This document shows positions 25,173-39,500 of a DNA stretch of 64,000 bases, piece after piece. The DNA comes from Paramecium tetraurelia. Lineage: Eukaryota; Ciliophora; Oligohymenophorea; Peniculida; Parameciidae. The notes under the pieces were generated by a model, which saw only the letters and a program-made list of their open reading frames with translations, searched no databases and was not told the origin of the DNA. The stretch is taken from contig NW_001799355.1 of assembly GCF_000165425.1 (NCBI RefSeq), positions 374,019-438,018 on the forward strand, given 5' to 3'. The translations under genes were made by a program, and so were the position numbers. Each line of letters opens with the position of its first letter. Positions within the stretch are counted from its first letter, which is position 1.

Positions 25173-26851
25173 ATGGCTAACATTCTAATTTAAGCTTTTA
25201 GAAATCTCAAAATGAGATCGCAAATCATCTCTCTTGATATATTTATTCTCCTTATAGTCTTAAGCATAGCTGGAATTGCCATTTATGTTGAAATCAAGAT
25301 ATTTTATTATATATCAGAAAGATCCCTGCAGAACACTTTAGTAATTTCAGACATCAAGTAAATTTCTCTTACCACTCATTTGATGAAACATTATATCAAA
25401 GAAAAACACAAAACCAGTATTTAAGTTTATTAAGTACATTTAGGCATTTTATTAGCTGATCATATTTCTTCTTTTATGCACTTTTATACCAAAATATAAA
25501 GTGAAGTCGTATTCACAAAACCTATTGATCCTTGTTTTTCATTTGATTACTACTTAAATAGCATCTAAGTACAAAAAACTCAAAAAATGTGTTATTCAAT
25601 TTATGAGAATATTAATTTACAGGATTCTTTTTAAAAGAGTCCTGATGTCTAATTGCTTTATAACGGTCTCAGATTATTGGAGGATTTTGGAGTGGAATTC
25701 AATAAGTTTTATCCAGATTTTATGCAATTTGTAGATATCGAAGACATAAGTTTTAATGCTTTATATCCGTTTGGATTTTATGTACCTAATTATAATCTTA
25801 GTACACGACCTTGGTAAAATTTTATTTGAATCCAAGGTATGTTGACCATATTTAAAAGACTTAAAAGGATCCTAGCCAGTTCTACTTTTTTACCGATGTT
25901 TACAAGATGATAGTTGGAGATTATAATTATTATTTCTCAATTACTTAATCTTTATATAATAAAGACAAAAAATTTATTGGTATTTTAAAAATGATGCTAG
26001 CCATCGACGACTTAAATATGTAAAATACAAGATCTAACATAATGTTAATCAATAAATATGGGTAAGTAATTTATAATGAGATGGAGAATCATGAATTTAA
26101 TAATAGTTAAGTGTTTTATATCTATAATGAAACCATAACTGGTTTTAATGATTCCGATTGGAAATTAATAGAAGATTAGGCTATCATTAACATAGATACA
26201 GACTTTGAGAATGAAAGCGAGTTAACTAAATGTATTATTTTATATAACAAATTGTATCAATCTAACGTACATTTGAGAAGTGAAAAATTTGTAAAAGAGA
26301 ATTTTACATTAATAATGTAATGAATGATTATGACTATTAGATACACTAACATTACAACCAAGAAAAACTTAGAGGAAAAATTCGATGCAGCATTTCTTGA
26401 ATCTGAAACTTGGATTTTAGCTGCCGCTGGCTCAATGATTTTCATAGGAGCCTTATCATTTAGCATTAGTATATGTTACATAAACATCATCTGTTAACCT
26501 TTGATAGATATCAATCATAATATATCAAACCATGTACTATCTGTTGGAAATAATCTCAATCATTAGATTTTCAAAATTTTGCAACCTTAAAAGTAATCAT
26601 CTAATCTATATGCTAAATTAAATGAACAACTTTGGAATTTATAAGATACAATCCAAATAAAATAAAAAAAAAAGTGTGAATAATGTATCCTCATTGAAAA
26701 AATGTTATATCACAAAAAAGATAGTAGTTTAAATTGCAAACAGATTAAAAATGCTATAAGCAACATTTAAGGAGATACAGTATTAGATTCACTAGAACTT
26801 TACTAATTATTCTAATTTACGCTTTAATAGTTCAAAATGTACGAATAATGA
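25173..26851 (+). CDS. Cache-domain-like membrane sensor protein
   Basis: 543 aa after removing introns of 23 nt (near 25815-25837, ending AAG) and 24 nt (near 26319-26342); stop TGA 26849-26851. An N-terminal membrane helix, LLIVLSIAGIAIYVEI (about residues 25-45), is followed by about 370 extracellular residues and a second span, AGSMIFIGALSFSISICY, then about 130 cytoplasmic residues. The extracellular part contains LSTRPWYVDHIQ, matching the RPWY element of dCache sensor domains, followed by a strand-rich region (DVYKMIVGDYNYYFSITQS). Cache domains bind small ligands such as amino acids in chemoreceptors and kinases. No kinase, cyclase or HAMP domain is evident in the tail, so the output is unknown. 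Confidence 0.8.
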
Positions 26852-27972
26852 TACTAATCTCTTAAATTTTAAAATATATTTAAAATTACATATAATATCT
26901 AATCATAGAATGTTTTGATTTCGAAAAATCGTTTCTTTTTTAGAATTTATAAACAAGATTAAACTAAAAACATTTTTAAATTCATTTATAGAGATCGCAC
27001 GCGTAAAATTTCAAACTTCAAATTAAGACTGTTAGAAATAAAATATCATATGAAGAGTTCCTGTTAAATATCTGTTAGAAGTTCATAGATATTTAATATT
27101 TTGAATTCTAATTTATCAGATTCCTTTAATATAATACAATAAATTTATTATTTATATATTTTGTCCTTTCGTAAGTTAACTAATAACCTTATAAATTAAT
27201 TCTAATTTAATAAATTTTAATTAAAAATAAAAAATAATTCTACATCTTTCTCAATTAAGTATTAAAATTCACATAATTCACTTATTCTGCTTTTGGAAAA
27301 CTTTGAAAACTTAATTAAATATTTATTTAAATAACCTTCTCTCTATCTTCATTATATATCCAATAAGTTACAAATATTACTCAAGTGATTTTAGCTTATT
27401 AGGTCTTTTATTGAATATATGGCTGTGAAAAATGATTGCAAGTGTATTAAATTTATAATCAGCAGCAATATTTCATTTTTGTTTAATTAGAATCACTAAT
27501 ACAATATACATAACTAGCTAAATTTTATTATCGAATATTAGTGGATAATTTAAATCAATATTAATAACTATATGTGAAAATTTTGCTCCAAGAACAAATT
27601 TATTTAAAATTACTGGACAATTAAATAATAAACTCATAATAATTTTTTACACTGCTTTAAAGATGTAAAACTTAAGGATTGCTTTAGAGAATGAATTTCA
27701 ATAAATAGAAAGTAATATTAATCTTAAATTAGTAACAAGTAAAATATACTTTTTCCCTTAATATTAAATTTGTCAAATAAATTTTATATAAGATACAATT
27801 GCTTTTTTAATGAGAATTTATGATTAGAAAAAGTAAATCACTTCCCAATATATATTATCGAGCATTATCAATCAAAAAAAAATAATTAATAAGTAAATAT
27901 CATCCAAAGATTCATATCATACTTCAATTATAAATTATCATTAATTAAATCAAATCAATTTTATTAATTAGT
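26852..27972. other. Intergenic, about 1.1 kb
   Basis: Very A+T-rich with many TGA in all frames; nothing recognised. Confidence 0.5.
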
Positions 27973-29592
27973 ATGTTTAATACCAGTTGGATTGCTCCAA
28001 ATATGCAATCAATGTAGCTTACAAATGAATATAATTCTAATCACCAATTCGAACACTAACAAAAGCTACCCTTCATACCTCAAAGAAATTAGTTTCAGCT
28101 TGCAGATAAGCTGTAATTTAAAATCAAAAAATAAATACCACTCTAATAAAATTCACTCATTTACTAAAGCATACTTGAAATCAATTAGAAGAATAAGCAC
28201 CTTCTCAAAGAGATAAGGACTGTGTTAAACTAAGATCTTAATTAGTAATCAGAATAAAATCACAGTTACATTTAAACTCAAGAGGATAATGAACCAAGGG
28301 CCAAACCCAACAGAAGAAGGCATCCATCCTTCGATACAAAGGTGTAAAGTGACAGAAACCTTGATGACGAAAATAAATTTAAACAACATCGTAAAATACA
28401 ACCCAGATATAAAAATGATGAATTAAGAAACTATTCCATAACAGAAGTGATCAACAAAAGAATTAATACGAATGAGATCAATATTAGAGACTCAAGAGTA
28501 GAATTTGAGGCGAAATAAATAAATAATATAAAGGTTTTAACTACAAACCGACTTAATATCAATTAAAAGATACACTAAGAAGCTGCTAAAAAGCAACAAT
28601 AAAATTTTGGTCTAATCAAAGGATCAGTTTAAAAAAAGAAATCAAAGTTGAGAATTGTATTTTATTTTGTGTTGGCTGCGATGCGTTTTAGTAAAAAGTA
28701 TAGAAAGATCTAAGACGAGCAAAATAAATAAAGAAATTAAATGAATTAAAATTACTTGGAATCTTAAAAAGCTATTGACAAATTTTCTAAAAGATAAGCT
28801 ATAGTTCAGGAAAAATTATACTATGCATATGTTGCAGAAAAGGTCATTCATTACCTAAAAGATTAAGCATTTATTGAAGAAACTCAGAAAATTTAAAATT
28901 TATCAAGTGAATATTAGAGTGACATTAGAAAATTACACGTTTTTAAATTCACTACTTTACTTTTTAAAAACGTAGAATTATTCACTAGAGAATAAACTAT
29001 CTCAGATCTTATCAGAGGTTTATTAAATATCAGTCTGTATGAGAAAACAAACTTTCCAGTGTCTAAATTTGTAGGTTAAAGATGTAATTTTTATAATGAT
29101 CATCATCTTAAGATACCCTAAGAATAATTAGTGTTAATAGCTTTGGAACATTACTTTTTTGGTAATCTAATTCCATAATTATTTGAGATACTTGCTAATC
29201 TTTAAGAAGATAAGAGTGATACAAGATAAAAGGTGAAAACAAGTCCGTACCATTTAAATGAATGTCATTTCTATATATGCATTTTTGCTACATTAATTCA
29301 GCAAATGATTATCTAAAATTTTGCTCATATGAAGACTGTCAAAAATCCTAATGGAAAGATTGTTCAAAAAACAATCAAAACAACAGAACAATAAAACCTA
29401 GTTATCAAAACTGAAATAGTAATAAATAATCAAGTGAATAAGAATAAAGTCGAAAATTAAGAAATAGTGGAGGGATTAATTTCTTCTGATTTAGCCCTAG
29501 CACTTGAGGCAGATAAACCACAATGGAAGAAATTAATAGATTAGACTTTTTCAAAAATAATTAAAAACTTTCAAAACTTATTACCAAAATGA
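27973..29592 (+). CDS. Unknown protein, 539 aa
   Basis: Single uninterrupted frame from ATG 27973 to TGA 29590-29592. Internal ATGs at 28003 and 28012 are in the same frame. The first 200 residues are polar, rich in N, Q, R and K, with a basic segment (KPNRRRHPSF). The middle has a basic/hydrophobic element, LRIVFYFVLAAMRFSKKYRK, which could be an IQ-like or amphipathic membrane-binding helix. The C-terminal 250 residues are helical (AIVQEKLYYAYVAEKVIHYL, LVLIALEHYFFGNLIPQLFE). No family recognised; ciliates have many such lineage-specific proteins. Confidence 0.85.
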
Positions 29593-29739
29593 ACACTATA
29601 TATATTTATATATGAGTATACTTTTGTATAAAATTATGTAAGCTTTTCGATATATAGTGTCTGTGGCACATAATAAAGGTAATAATTTTTTTCGGTTTTT
29701 AATTGAAGTTTTTGAGTTATTTATTTTATCAATAATTTT

Positions 29740-31813
29740 ATGTTAAAATTGGAGAACTTCAAATAAACATCATTCAAGTAACCAATAATCAACAGGTAAT
29801 TTGCCTAAATACTCAAAGCCCTCGGTCTATTGAGGCTTGCCGTTTATGTGGAATTTTACCCGAGGAACTAATTTCAATTGGTATAAAGGAACTCAAAAGG
29901 AGGAATCCAGAATTGCGATTGAATAAGTAAGGATGGGAGATTATGTGGTAACATCATGAAATAAGAAGATAAGAGAAACTAAAGGCTTGTCTTGAGGCAA
30001 GATAGTAATTAATTGATGCAGGATTTAATTTCAATAATTAAGAAGAGGAATAATAAGTTGAGGAAAACTCAGATCAATTATAAGTTAGTCAAAACTAATA
30101 GGAATTAGAGAAAATCTAATGGAGACAATAAAAAGAGATCCAATAAATGCTGGAGCATGAAAGAAAGTAATAAGAGATTAGGGAAAGAAATGAGTCAAAG
30201 TAACGATAGATGCAAGAGAGATAATAGAGAAGAGAGGATTAATTGAGGTAGAGTAGAGTAAAGTAAGAATATGATAGAGTATAAAGAGAGAGAGACAGAT
30301 AACTAAAATAGTAACGGGAAGAATAAAAATTAAAAAAATTTGCTAAATAACAATATAAAAAAGAATTACACAGAGTTCAATTAGAATAATTAAGATAGAA
30401 AAAATTACAATAGGAGTATAGAAAAAGAGAGGAGGAGAGGAAGTAGAGACAATAATTATTTAAAGATTAAATGCAAGAAATATAATTGAGACATGAAATG
30501 GAATTGTAGGTTAAGAGACAAATTATGGAAATGAAAGATAGAGAGAGATTAGAAAAGCAGGAATAATCAAGGTAGGAGAAAATTCAGGCTTCTTAATAGG
30601 CCTAATTTGAATTGAAATTTAAATTACAGGCTGCAAAATAGCTTTAAATGGAAAAATTAGAAAGATTGAGAGAATAATTTGATGAAAAATAAAGAAAAAT
30701 AGAGGAGAGAAGATCAGAATTTGAGAGATAGAAAGAATAGAAAATAATCGAAAATTATATTAATGCTTAGCAACATTAAGATAAAATGAGACAAGTTATT
30801 GAAAAAGTGCAAAATTAGGAAGAACAAAAATATTATGATTATTAACAGAAATAGGAAATTGTAAATTAAAGAAAAAAGCAATTAGAATTTGAAAAAATAA
30901 AGGATTATTTGATTAAAAGATAACAACAAGAGGAGAAGGAATAGCATAGAATTGATGCAATTTAGAATGCTGCAAAAAATCAATAAGTCAGAGCCATGGA
31001 ATTAAACAATAGATTAATAGAAAAAGAATAAATGCTTTTAGAAAAGTAAATGGAAAAGTAATAACTTTAAGAACAAATTAAATTATAAGAAATTCTAAAA
31101 ATGAAAGATAAAAAGGAAGCTTTGGAACGATTGTAGAGAAAACAAGAGTATGAAAAAGAAATTTTAAGATAAAAAATAGAAGAGAAAATGAGAAGAACTG
31201 AAAATCTACAATTATAAAAGAGCAGAGTCTTGGAGTAAAGATTGTATATGAAGCAAATAGCCAATTTGTAAAAAGAAGAATTAAAGAATCAGTTTGAATT
31301 AATTAAATAAGGGAAAATTGATCTACTGTAATCTTCTCTTCCTAACGATTCCCAACAATAAGGATCTCGTCAAATAGAGGATCATCCCATTTCAAGTTAA
31401 AAAAAAGGAAGACGTAAATTTATTAAAATATATCTTTAGCCTAAACCGCACTTCCGAATAAAAAAACAGAAATTTAAAGACCAAAATCTGCGCTTACTAA
31501 GAAGGTATAAAATGAAGAAAAAAAAGTAATGAAAATAATTGATGATCCTTAAAAAGAGTATGATTTAGAATTATTGGAATAATAATAATAAGAAGAAATG
31601 ATTAATGTATTTAAGTTAACTTAGTTTTAGCTTTTGGAAAATGAGCAAAGATTAGAATAAGAAAGAGAGAAATAACTATATTAAGTAGAGAACAAGCAAG
31701 AATAGATAAGATTAGAAAAAATATTTTAGATTGAAAGAACTTAAGCATAAAAAAGAATACTTGATTTATAGGAGGAACATAAAAACTAAATAGAAGAATT
31801 TATGTCTAATTGA
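29740..31813 (+). CDS. Large coiled-coil protein
   Basis: 674 aa after removing a 23-nt intron near 29795-29817 (ending AAG) and a 26-nt intron near 31412-31437; frame closes exactly at TGA 31811-31813. A short N-terminal element with a CxxC pair (EACRLCGILPEELISIGIKE) is followed by WEIMWQHHEIRRQEKLK. Then comes about 400 residues of almost pure E/R/Q/K heptad sequence predicting a long single alpha helix or coiled coil. The C-terminus has a basic linker (QRPKSALTKK) and a second coiled coil. Such proteins are usual in basal bodies, ciliary rootlets or cortical fibres. The N-terminal block resembles the start of certain conserved ciliary proteins, but I cannot name it. Confidence 0.88.
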
Positions 31814-31902
31814 TTATTTAATATAATTATATTTAAATAAAGGCATAATAGTTAATATAGTAAAGAAGTATATTATGCCGTACGATTATACATTAGCTGT
31901 AG

Positions 31903-33114
31903 ATGACTGAATAGATCTTGGCAGGAAATAATTACTCTAATAAAATTCTGAAATTCCTTAATTAGTCTGAAGAAGAAATAATCAAAATGACAAATTGTTA
32001 TGATAGAGACTATAATGAATAAATTGATGCATATTTCAATTAATATTTTAAAATAATGTTAAATAAATTTTTTGGATTTTCAACTTAGCTACTTAAAATT
32101 TCTAGAGAGAGTAAAATTTACTTTAGTTTCAATGTCGTAGGTTCATTTGATTACATTTAAATGATCAGGAAAATGAAAGACTACTCTGATCCAAAGAATA
32201 ATGAATAGATCAATAATCTTGTTAATGAGTTTTAGGGCTAGATTGAAAACACTAATAGGCAAGCAGAATAATACTTTAGCTATGGAAAATTAAAAGATGC
32301 ATAAGTTGTCTTATAAAACAATAGTAAAGCTCTTTAAGATTTACTCTAGGATAGTAAATTTTAAGAGTAGCCATACATTGATAATTTAAATCTAGCAAGC
32401 GCAAAAACTAGTATGCTCCTTGGAGATTGTTATATCAGATAATCTAATTTTGATTAAGCAGATTCATCTCTGTTGTATTCCCTAAATATTTTATAAAATA
32501 TGAACTCTAAAATCTTGAATGTATAAATAAATTTGTTAGATGCTTATGTTCTGCTATATTAGTACAATTTATACTCAATATTTGATGATAAATTATTAAA
32601 GGAAATTGAAGATAAAATCGATAATCTTATGAAATAATCGCAATAGAATGAATAATTATCACAAAAGTACTCAATATTTAAAATGAAATATTTGGAAGAA
32701 GATTAAGAGGAAGTTGATAAATTGTTCAAACAACTGAATTAACAAGAGTAGTCATCTACAGATCTAACTAATTTTTTGATGAAATAAGCAATGAATAAAG
32801 GAAGCTCAAAATCTGCACTATATTACTGTTATTAGTTATTAAATTCTCTCGTCCAAAACTAAGATCCAAATCATCATTTATTTGAAGCATCTCTAACTAA
32901 TTATTTTGCTTTGAGTAGAGAAAATTAATAATAAGCCTAATATTAAGATTTAATATAAAGAATTAAAACCAAATTCTTTAACAAAGGACTTGATGCATTA
33001 GAAAAGATAATATAATTTGAGGAAATATTGAATTAAGGTTTATCAGCATTAAATACTTAGTAAGACATAGAATAAGTAAAATTTTATAGATATGTAGATA
33101 TAAAATTTGATTGA
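31903..33114 (+). CDS. Helical (TPR-like) unknown protein
   Basis: 403 aa, one exon (ATG 31903, TGA 33112-33114), starting 90 bp after the coiled-coil gene. All-helical appearance. The stretch NLASAKTSMLLGDCYIRQ followed by SNFDQADSSLLYSLNILQ looks like a pair of TPR-type helices (position 8 G, 20 A, alternating large and small residues). Further helices follow. Start is the first ATG of the frame. No conserved motif identifies its partners. Confidence 0.8.
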
Positions 33115-33597
33115 CAAGTTAGAGGTTATAAAATTTACAACAGGATCCAAATATCATAGATATGCTGTTTTTATGTTGCTGGGTTTGAAAAGAGAATTAA
33201 AGGTGATTTAATCTCAAATTATTTGAACAAATTAATTTATGAGCCTATAAATTTGATAATCTATTAAATATTATAAATTCTTAAGCCAGGTTATACCAAT
33301 CAGTTGTAATTAAATTTTTTGACTCATTTAATTCATAAAAAAAAAGATAAAAAACTTGTTTTTTTATTATAATAAAAAGATTAGCAACAATAATTTTCTG
33401 TTGGATAGTTTCAAGCTGACTGGCCACAATGTCACAAAGATTGGAATTAAGTAAGGATATTCGTTTTCAAAATCAGATTTTACAAAAATGATATTGCATA
33501 AATATTATAGTAAATTTTATGATTATCAAAATAGTATATGTTCATGAAGGCTTAAGATATGTATGAGTACATAAATAATTATATAATTTTTTGAAAT
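33115..33597. other. Intergenic, 5' of the surface antigen gene
   Basis: 483 bp, A+T-rich, nothing recognised. It contains the upstream region of the giant surface-protein gene, where expression control of such antigens is expected. Confidence 0.5.
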
Positions 33598-36500
33598 ATG
33601 ATGATGAAAATATTTGCTTTTGCTCTTCTATTCTCATCAGTCTCTTGCATAGACTTATGCACAGAATTTACGACTTTTTAGAAATGTATATCAACGAAGG
33701 TTGATCAATGTAAGAATTTATTGAATGTTAAGGTCGGTGGATGCCTATGTTTGGAGAATGTATAAAATCTGACAATTACTTGATGGGGTGTGACGTAACT
33801 TTAAGTGAAAAGCTATGCGTAAAGCAGATTGGAACAGTCTTGGGGGACTTGGCATAATGTATATTTGATGAAAGTTGTCACGTGATTTAAAATATGGATT
33901 CTGTGTAATGTAGTGATAAAATTACACATTCGGGCTGTTTGTAAATTACAAGTTAACATTGCAAATGGGAAAATCATAAATGCTAAGAATTAAACAACCA
34001 AGATTATGATACATTATAAACTACCTTTATGGACAAAGAACTAAGCATTTCAGTTTGCCCTTTAATTACAGGTATTTAATAGAGTATTATAATAATAGGG
34101 TATTTGATCATGCACCATAGTGTTCTTTGGCCTTTGGTTGATTATTAACCAGACATGATCGAAGAATCAGATAATTTAATATTGGAGGATGAAGGACAAT
34201 ATATAGAGGAGACTCCTACTTACTCAACGACAGATGCCCTACAAAATAATTACATAGACACAACTGGGAAATTTGTATGGTACGAATACAAAGTCAGTAA
34301 AGTGAGCACTGCTTCGAATTGTAATAATAACAATTTATTTAGTGAAAATAAATGATCAAACCAGATATGGGTGTATAGCCATAGAAGTACTATCAGATAG
34401 TGACTATTTAACTACTTTCAGCTTAAGAGGCACAATATTTGGAGTCAATCATGTATATTGTAAGTATTTGACGAAACATCCAACGGATCCTCAGCTCAGT
34501 ATTTTTCATGAGAGTAAGTGTATGACAGTGACAGAGGAATAATTGAGAGATAACAATTTTATTGGATCAAATAATATTACTTGTTAACAAATGAGCGGAT
34601 ATCTTTGTCAAAGGTTGAGGGTTGACAATCTTAAGTGTATGATTCATGGAGAGACCGAATACGATTGCATTTCATTTGATGAGAGTTTATATTAGCCAAA
34701 TACTGATTGCTTATAGAGATCCAGTACTGCTACTTATTATTAATGCTTGGAAAATGAGTTCTGTTTCCTGAACATTCAAAGTGCAATAGGATTTTGTGAT
34801 AGTAGTTGCTATTAACTTCGTTTTGATTAAAGTGCTTGTAATAACAATGCATAATGTTATTGGAGTGGAGAAGCCTCCACAGTCTCTCCTGACAGTATTT
34901 TGTTACACTGTCTACCTTACAATGGATGTAGTACATATGGATTAAGTGAGCAATATTGTATTCGTATGGCTTTGCAATGCTTTTGGAATGCAGAGAAAAG
35001 TAGATGTGAAGACAGTATCAACGTTGCATTGATATCTTGCGAGGATGCAAACACTCTATTTACGTGTACAACCATTACAAGATAAGATTAGTATTGCATT
35101 TGGTATAATGATGCCTGCATTAATCTTAAGAAATAGCCATTGTTATCCTATTTCAAATCTCTTCCTTAGAATATTATGATGAATAGGATAACATGTGTAT
35201 CTATGGAATCAGAATATTACTATTATGTACCATCAACAAAGTTATGTCTTTAAACAAAATAAATCACTATGAAATGTTTGGATAAGACACTCGATAGTTA
35301 CAAGGAAGATCTTTTAAAATCAGATCTACCATGCACAAATGTAGATGCATAACACATTACTAAGTTCTTTTGTCTTAACTTCTTGAGTTCCTATACAAGA
35401 TGGGACCAATATAATTATAAATGCTTAAATTTAGCTGAAGAACAATTGAAGAAACCATGCGATACTTTTAAGCTCGTCAATCCTCGTGTCTGTAGTCAAA
35501 CAGTTTATGCGGAGACTGAGTACTGTTTCTATGACGAAAAGAGATAGAATTGCTATACTAAGCCAAAGGAGGGACACACTTTGAAATGCTAAGACAGAGG
35601 ATTGGATAAATCACTATGCACAAAGATAACAACATAAGGGTAATTCTGTCAATGGAGTTATGGAAAATGCAGAACCCTCATTTATAGACAGATCTTGCCA
35701 TACAAATGCAATTCGCTATTAAATGTGAATGGGAACTCCTGTGCTTACTTTACAAGTCCTGGAAGTTGTCTATATGATCCTGACTATGCCAGTTGTGCAG
35801 TTGGCTATGGTCCAGAGAGCACTTGCAATGTGAATTTGAATCCTGATGGTTGTGAGTAATCAAGTGCTTCTTGTTATTATGACTATGTGAAATATAAGTG
35901 CTTAGACACAACTCCAGATATCTTAAGTATTATAAATTGTGAAGGATCTAAATTATCATAAAATGCCTGTAAGTAAGTAACAAAAGCAGGGTAGGCATGC
36001 GTTTGGGATAGTGCTTGTAAGTTCTATCCAAAACAGTATACCGTGACATGCACAACATTTACTACAGCAAATACATAGGTTTGCAAATACTTGCAGAGTG
36101 AATTTGTTAACTATTTCTTGGATGGTACTTATTGTGAATTGATTAATAATGTGTGCACTGCAACTCGTGAGGCAATCGTTGGTTGTGGATCAGACCGGGA
36201 TATCAATGTTCACAGATGTGTGGCATATACAAATTCTAATTGTTATTTTGATTCGAATTTCAAATGCATTGAAGTGAAGGATGAACCTTACAAAAATGTG
36301 TTATTGAATACATTAAATTGCACTTAAACAAATTTGAATCTATGTGGTAAAATAACAACAAAGGGACAGACATGTTGGGTGGTGGATAACAATTCCAATC
36401 TTAAATGTTCATATTATTCAGCTAGTAAGACATACACTTGTTCGGAAATGGGTTCCTTGAATACTTCAGGTGCTATAAAAGTAGAAAGTGGAAAGAAACA

Positions 36501-39500
36501 ATGGTTCAATAGAAATATGTGTTATTTGGCAACTGATAGTTGTCACTTCGATATTACCCAAAGCAAATGTTTACAGGATTTAAATTTAAAACTTAAGTGT
36601 GATCATCCAGGTCTAAGCAAGGTGTTTTGTCTTACATAAAGTGTGGGTGGCTGTTATTTCAACAATAGAACTTGCGATTACTTGGATTTCAATGATTTAT
36701 CAATTGCATGTGAATTAAGAAATAGACAAGGATGCTTGATGGGAGGGTAGAAATGCTAATGGTCTAATAACAAATGTTCTGTAGTCTATGATCCTGATTT
36801 GTCATGTCCAACTATCTATGATGTTTAATTTTCTTGGATGAATTGTGGAACTTCTCAGAATATCCAATGTTGGGCATATGTGGATTAGTGTACAAATTAA
36901 GATATCGTTGATTTGCCTTGTGAAGCTGGTCTCTCATAAGGTACTTGCCAATCTTTGGATCATTATTGTGTTTGGTCAAACAGTCGTTGTTAGGGGTATA
37001 ATCCAAAGATTCACTCTTGCCAAAATGCTGTCTCCTTGTATGATTGCGTGTAAAATTACAACAAGGATGAGTACTGTGCTTATGTGGATAAAATATGTTT
37101 TAACGTGAATCCCCAAGAGAATACTTGTGATCAATTTAATTAAGTGTCACTGGCATATTGCCAAGAGTTTCCAAATTGTATATATGATACAGTGAATTCA
37201 AAATGTATCAATGTACGAGTAAGTGAATTTTATGAATCTAAATAATTGGACTCAAGAAACAACTAGGGAGTAAGTTGCTCAGATTTAGATAAAATGCATT
37301 GTTTATTTTAAAAATCAGCAAATTGTTAAATTAGTTATAATTCTTGTGGTGATATCTATTGGTCAAATTTTGAAACGTGTCCAAATTATGAATTTTATGA
37401 TTAATATGACGGTTTACTTTCTGACTACGCATGCAAACAATTTTCAGATTGTGAATTTTTTGGATCCAAAGATGGTTAGGTTGGTCTTTGCTACAAAAAG
37501 GATGAACCCATAACATGTTCACAATTAAATTAGTCATTTTGTGTAGTCGAATTTGCGACTTTGGAGTGCATGTGGAATCTAGATGATAACGTATGTTAGG
37601 ATGTACCAGAAGATATAAATTGTGATTCTATTTTTAAGATGAATGTTTCAAATTCCTCGTGTAGAAAGGCCAATTTAAATAGTGCAGATAAAAGTTGCTA
37701 TTTCAACAGCAACGAAAGCTTGTGTAAGCCAATGTACATAAAAACAAATCTATCATGTCAAGACGTAGAAATCAATTATGCAGATGATTAGATCTCTAAA
37801 CATGTACATTGTGCATTTACTAATTCTAATTGCTATATTATTCACATTGCAGAAGATTTCAAATGCTAAAGTACTGCAGATCAGACGAATGTGAGTGTGA
37901 AGAACATAAAGTTGTGCATTTCTCAAGTTGATAACACTTACATGTTTAATCTGTAAAAATACACATGCGATGTAATTACAACTGACACTGAACTGCTTAA
38001 TTGTCATTTTCTCAATCAGAATGCTTGCATAAAGTTAACGAATAAATATAGCTCATTCAAATGTGTTTGGGATGACTCTGAATGTCGAGACATAGTGAAA
38101 TCAGATTATGATACCATTGAATGTAAGTATCGTAACCTTAATACATGTTTTATGAGCAACACAATATAATGCATTTACAAGGATGATCTATGTTAAAACT
38201 ATGCTCATGTGGATAGTATTTGTACTTACTCAGAGACAACCTTAGTATCACCTATGGTTTGTTAATCGAATGGTTGTCTATCTGATGGAAAACACTGCTT
38301 CTCAATTACAGTTGAGCCTGATTCGTATTACAGATGCAAATTTATGGGTTTGACCTAAGATCAATGTATCAATAAAACATCATACACTAAATGTTATTGG
38401 AATGCAGACTTGGAATATTGTGATGATGCTAATCTAAGTACTCTTAAATGCGATGATGTTGTCAGTTAATAGACTTGTACATCCATCAAGACTCCAGGCT
38501 AATATTGCAAATGGACCGATCTAGGCTGTGTCAATTTGGAAATTGAGTTGGATTGCAGAGAGTATGATAATCAATTTAATGGGTGTATCTAATAAGAAAC
38601 TAAAAGTTGCTATTATGATTTTAGATATAATCAATGCAGAGATGCTGCTTAAGTGTATGAGGCATGTTACGAAGGTTTAAGCAAGAAGGCATGCAAAGAA
38701 ATTGCGAATGAAGTGTGCGTCATGGATCAGGGACAATGTTCAAGGATGACTTCCACTTTTTACACCTGCAGAGCCATCTATAATAAGTTTGGTTGCTATT
38801 ACATTGATTTGAGTTGCATCTGGGACGACGAGTTGGGTTGTCAACCATTCACTGACAAATTGCCATGTAATGAGTTACCCAAGGGATCAAATAGATACAC
38901 TTGTAAATATAATGCTGTACCCATAAGTGGTGTTGAAGATTGCGAATAGTGCAATTGTTCATTCGATGATGCCACTCTCTCTTGCACTTATAGATTGTCT
39001 GGATTGTCCGTTTAAAACTTTGAACAAGTCGATCAATCCAATTATAATCAGATTAGATTAACACAATTGTGTGTGGATATGAAGGATTATCATGATTGTA
39101 TTGGAAATCTCATTGATTCTTGCAAATGGGTGAATGGATTATGTATCAACTCAGATTTTAAGGGTTGCGAGTCGTAGAGTATCAAGGCTTGTTTAGCCAT
39201 AGAGAATGAGTTGTGTTCATGGAGAGATTATTCTTGTTACCCTTGGAATAAAAATAAATTTGAAATAGCCTTGGTTACTAAGAATGTATGTAAGCAATTG
39301 GATTAATCTTTGAATGCTAAATATGATGAAAACACTTAATCATGTATTCCTACTAAGTTTGAGGTGGATGATTGTAACATTGTAAGTGTATCTAAAATCA
39401 CTTGTCTTTCTATTCGCAATCATCCTTGCATTTATTAAGATGAACTCTGTAAGTTCTATTCCTCTAACTAACAACTTCCAAAATGTACAAACTACTAAAA

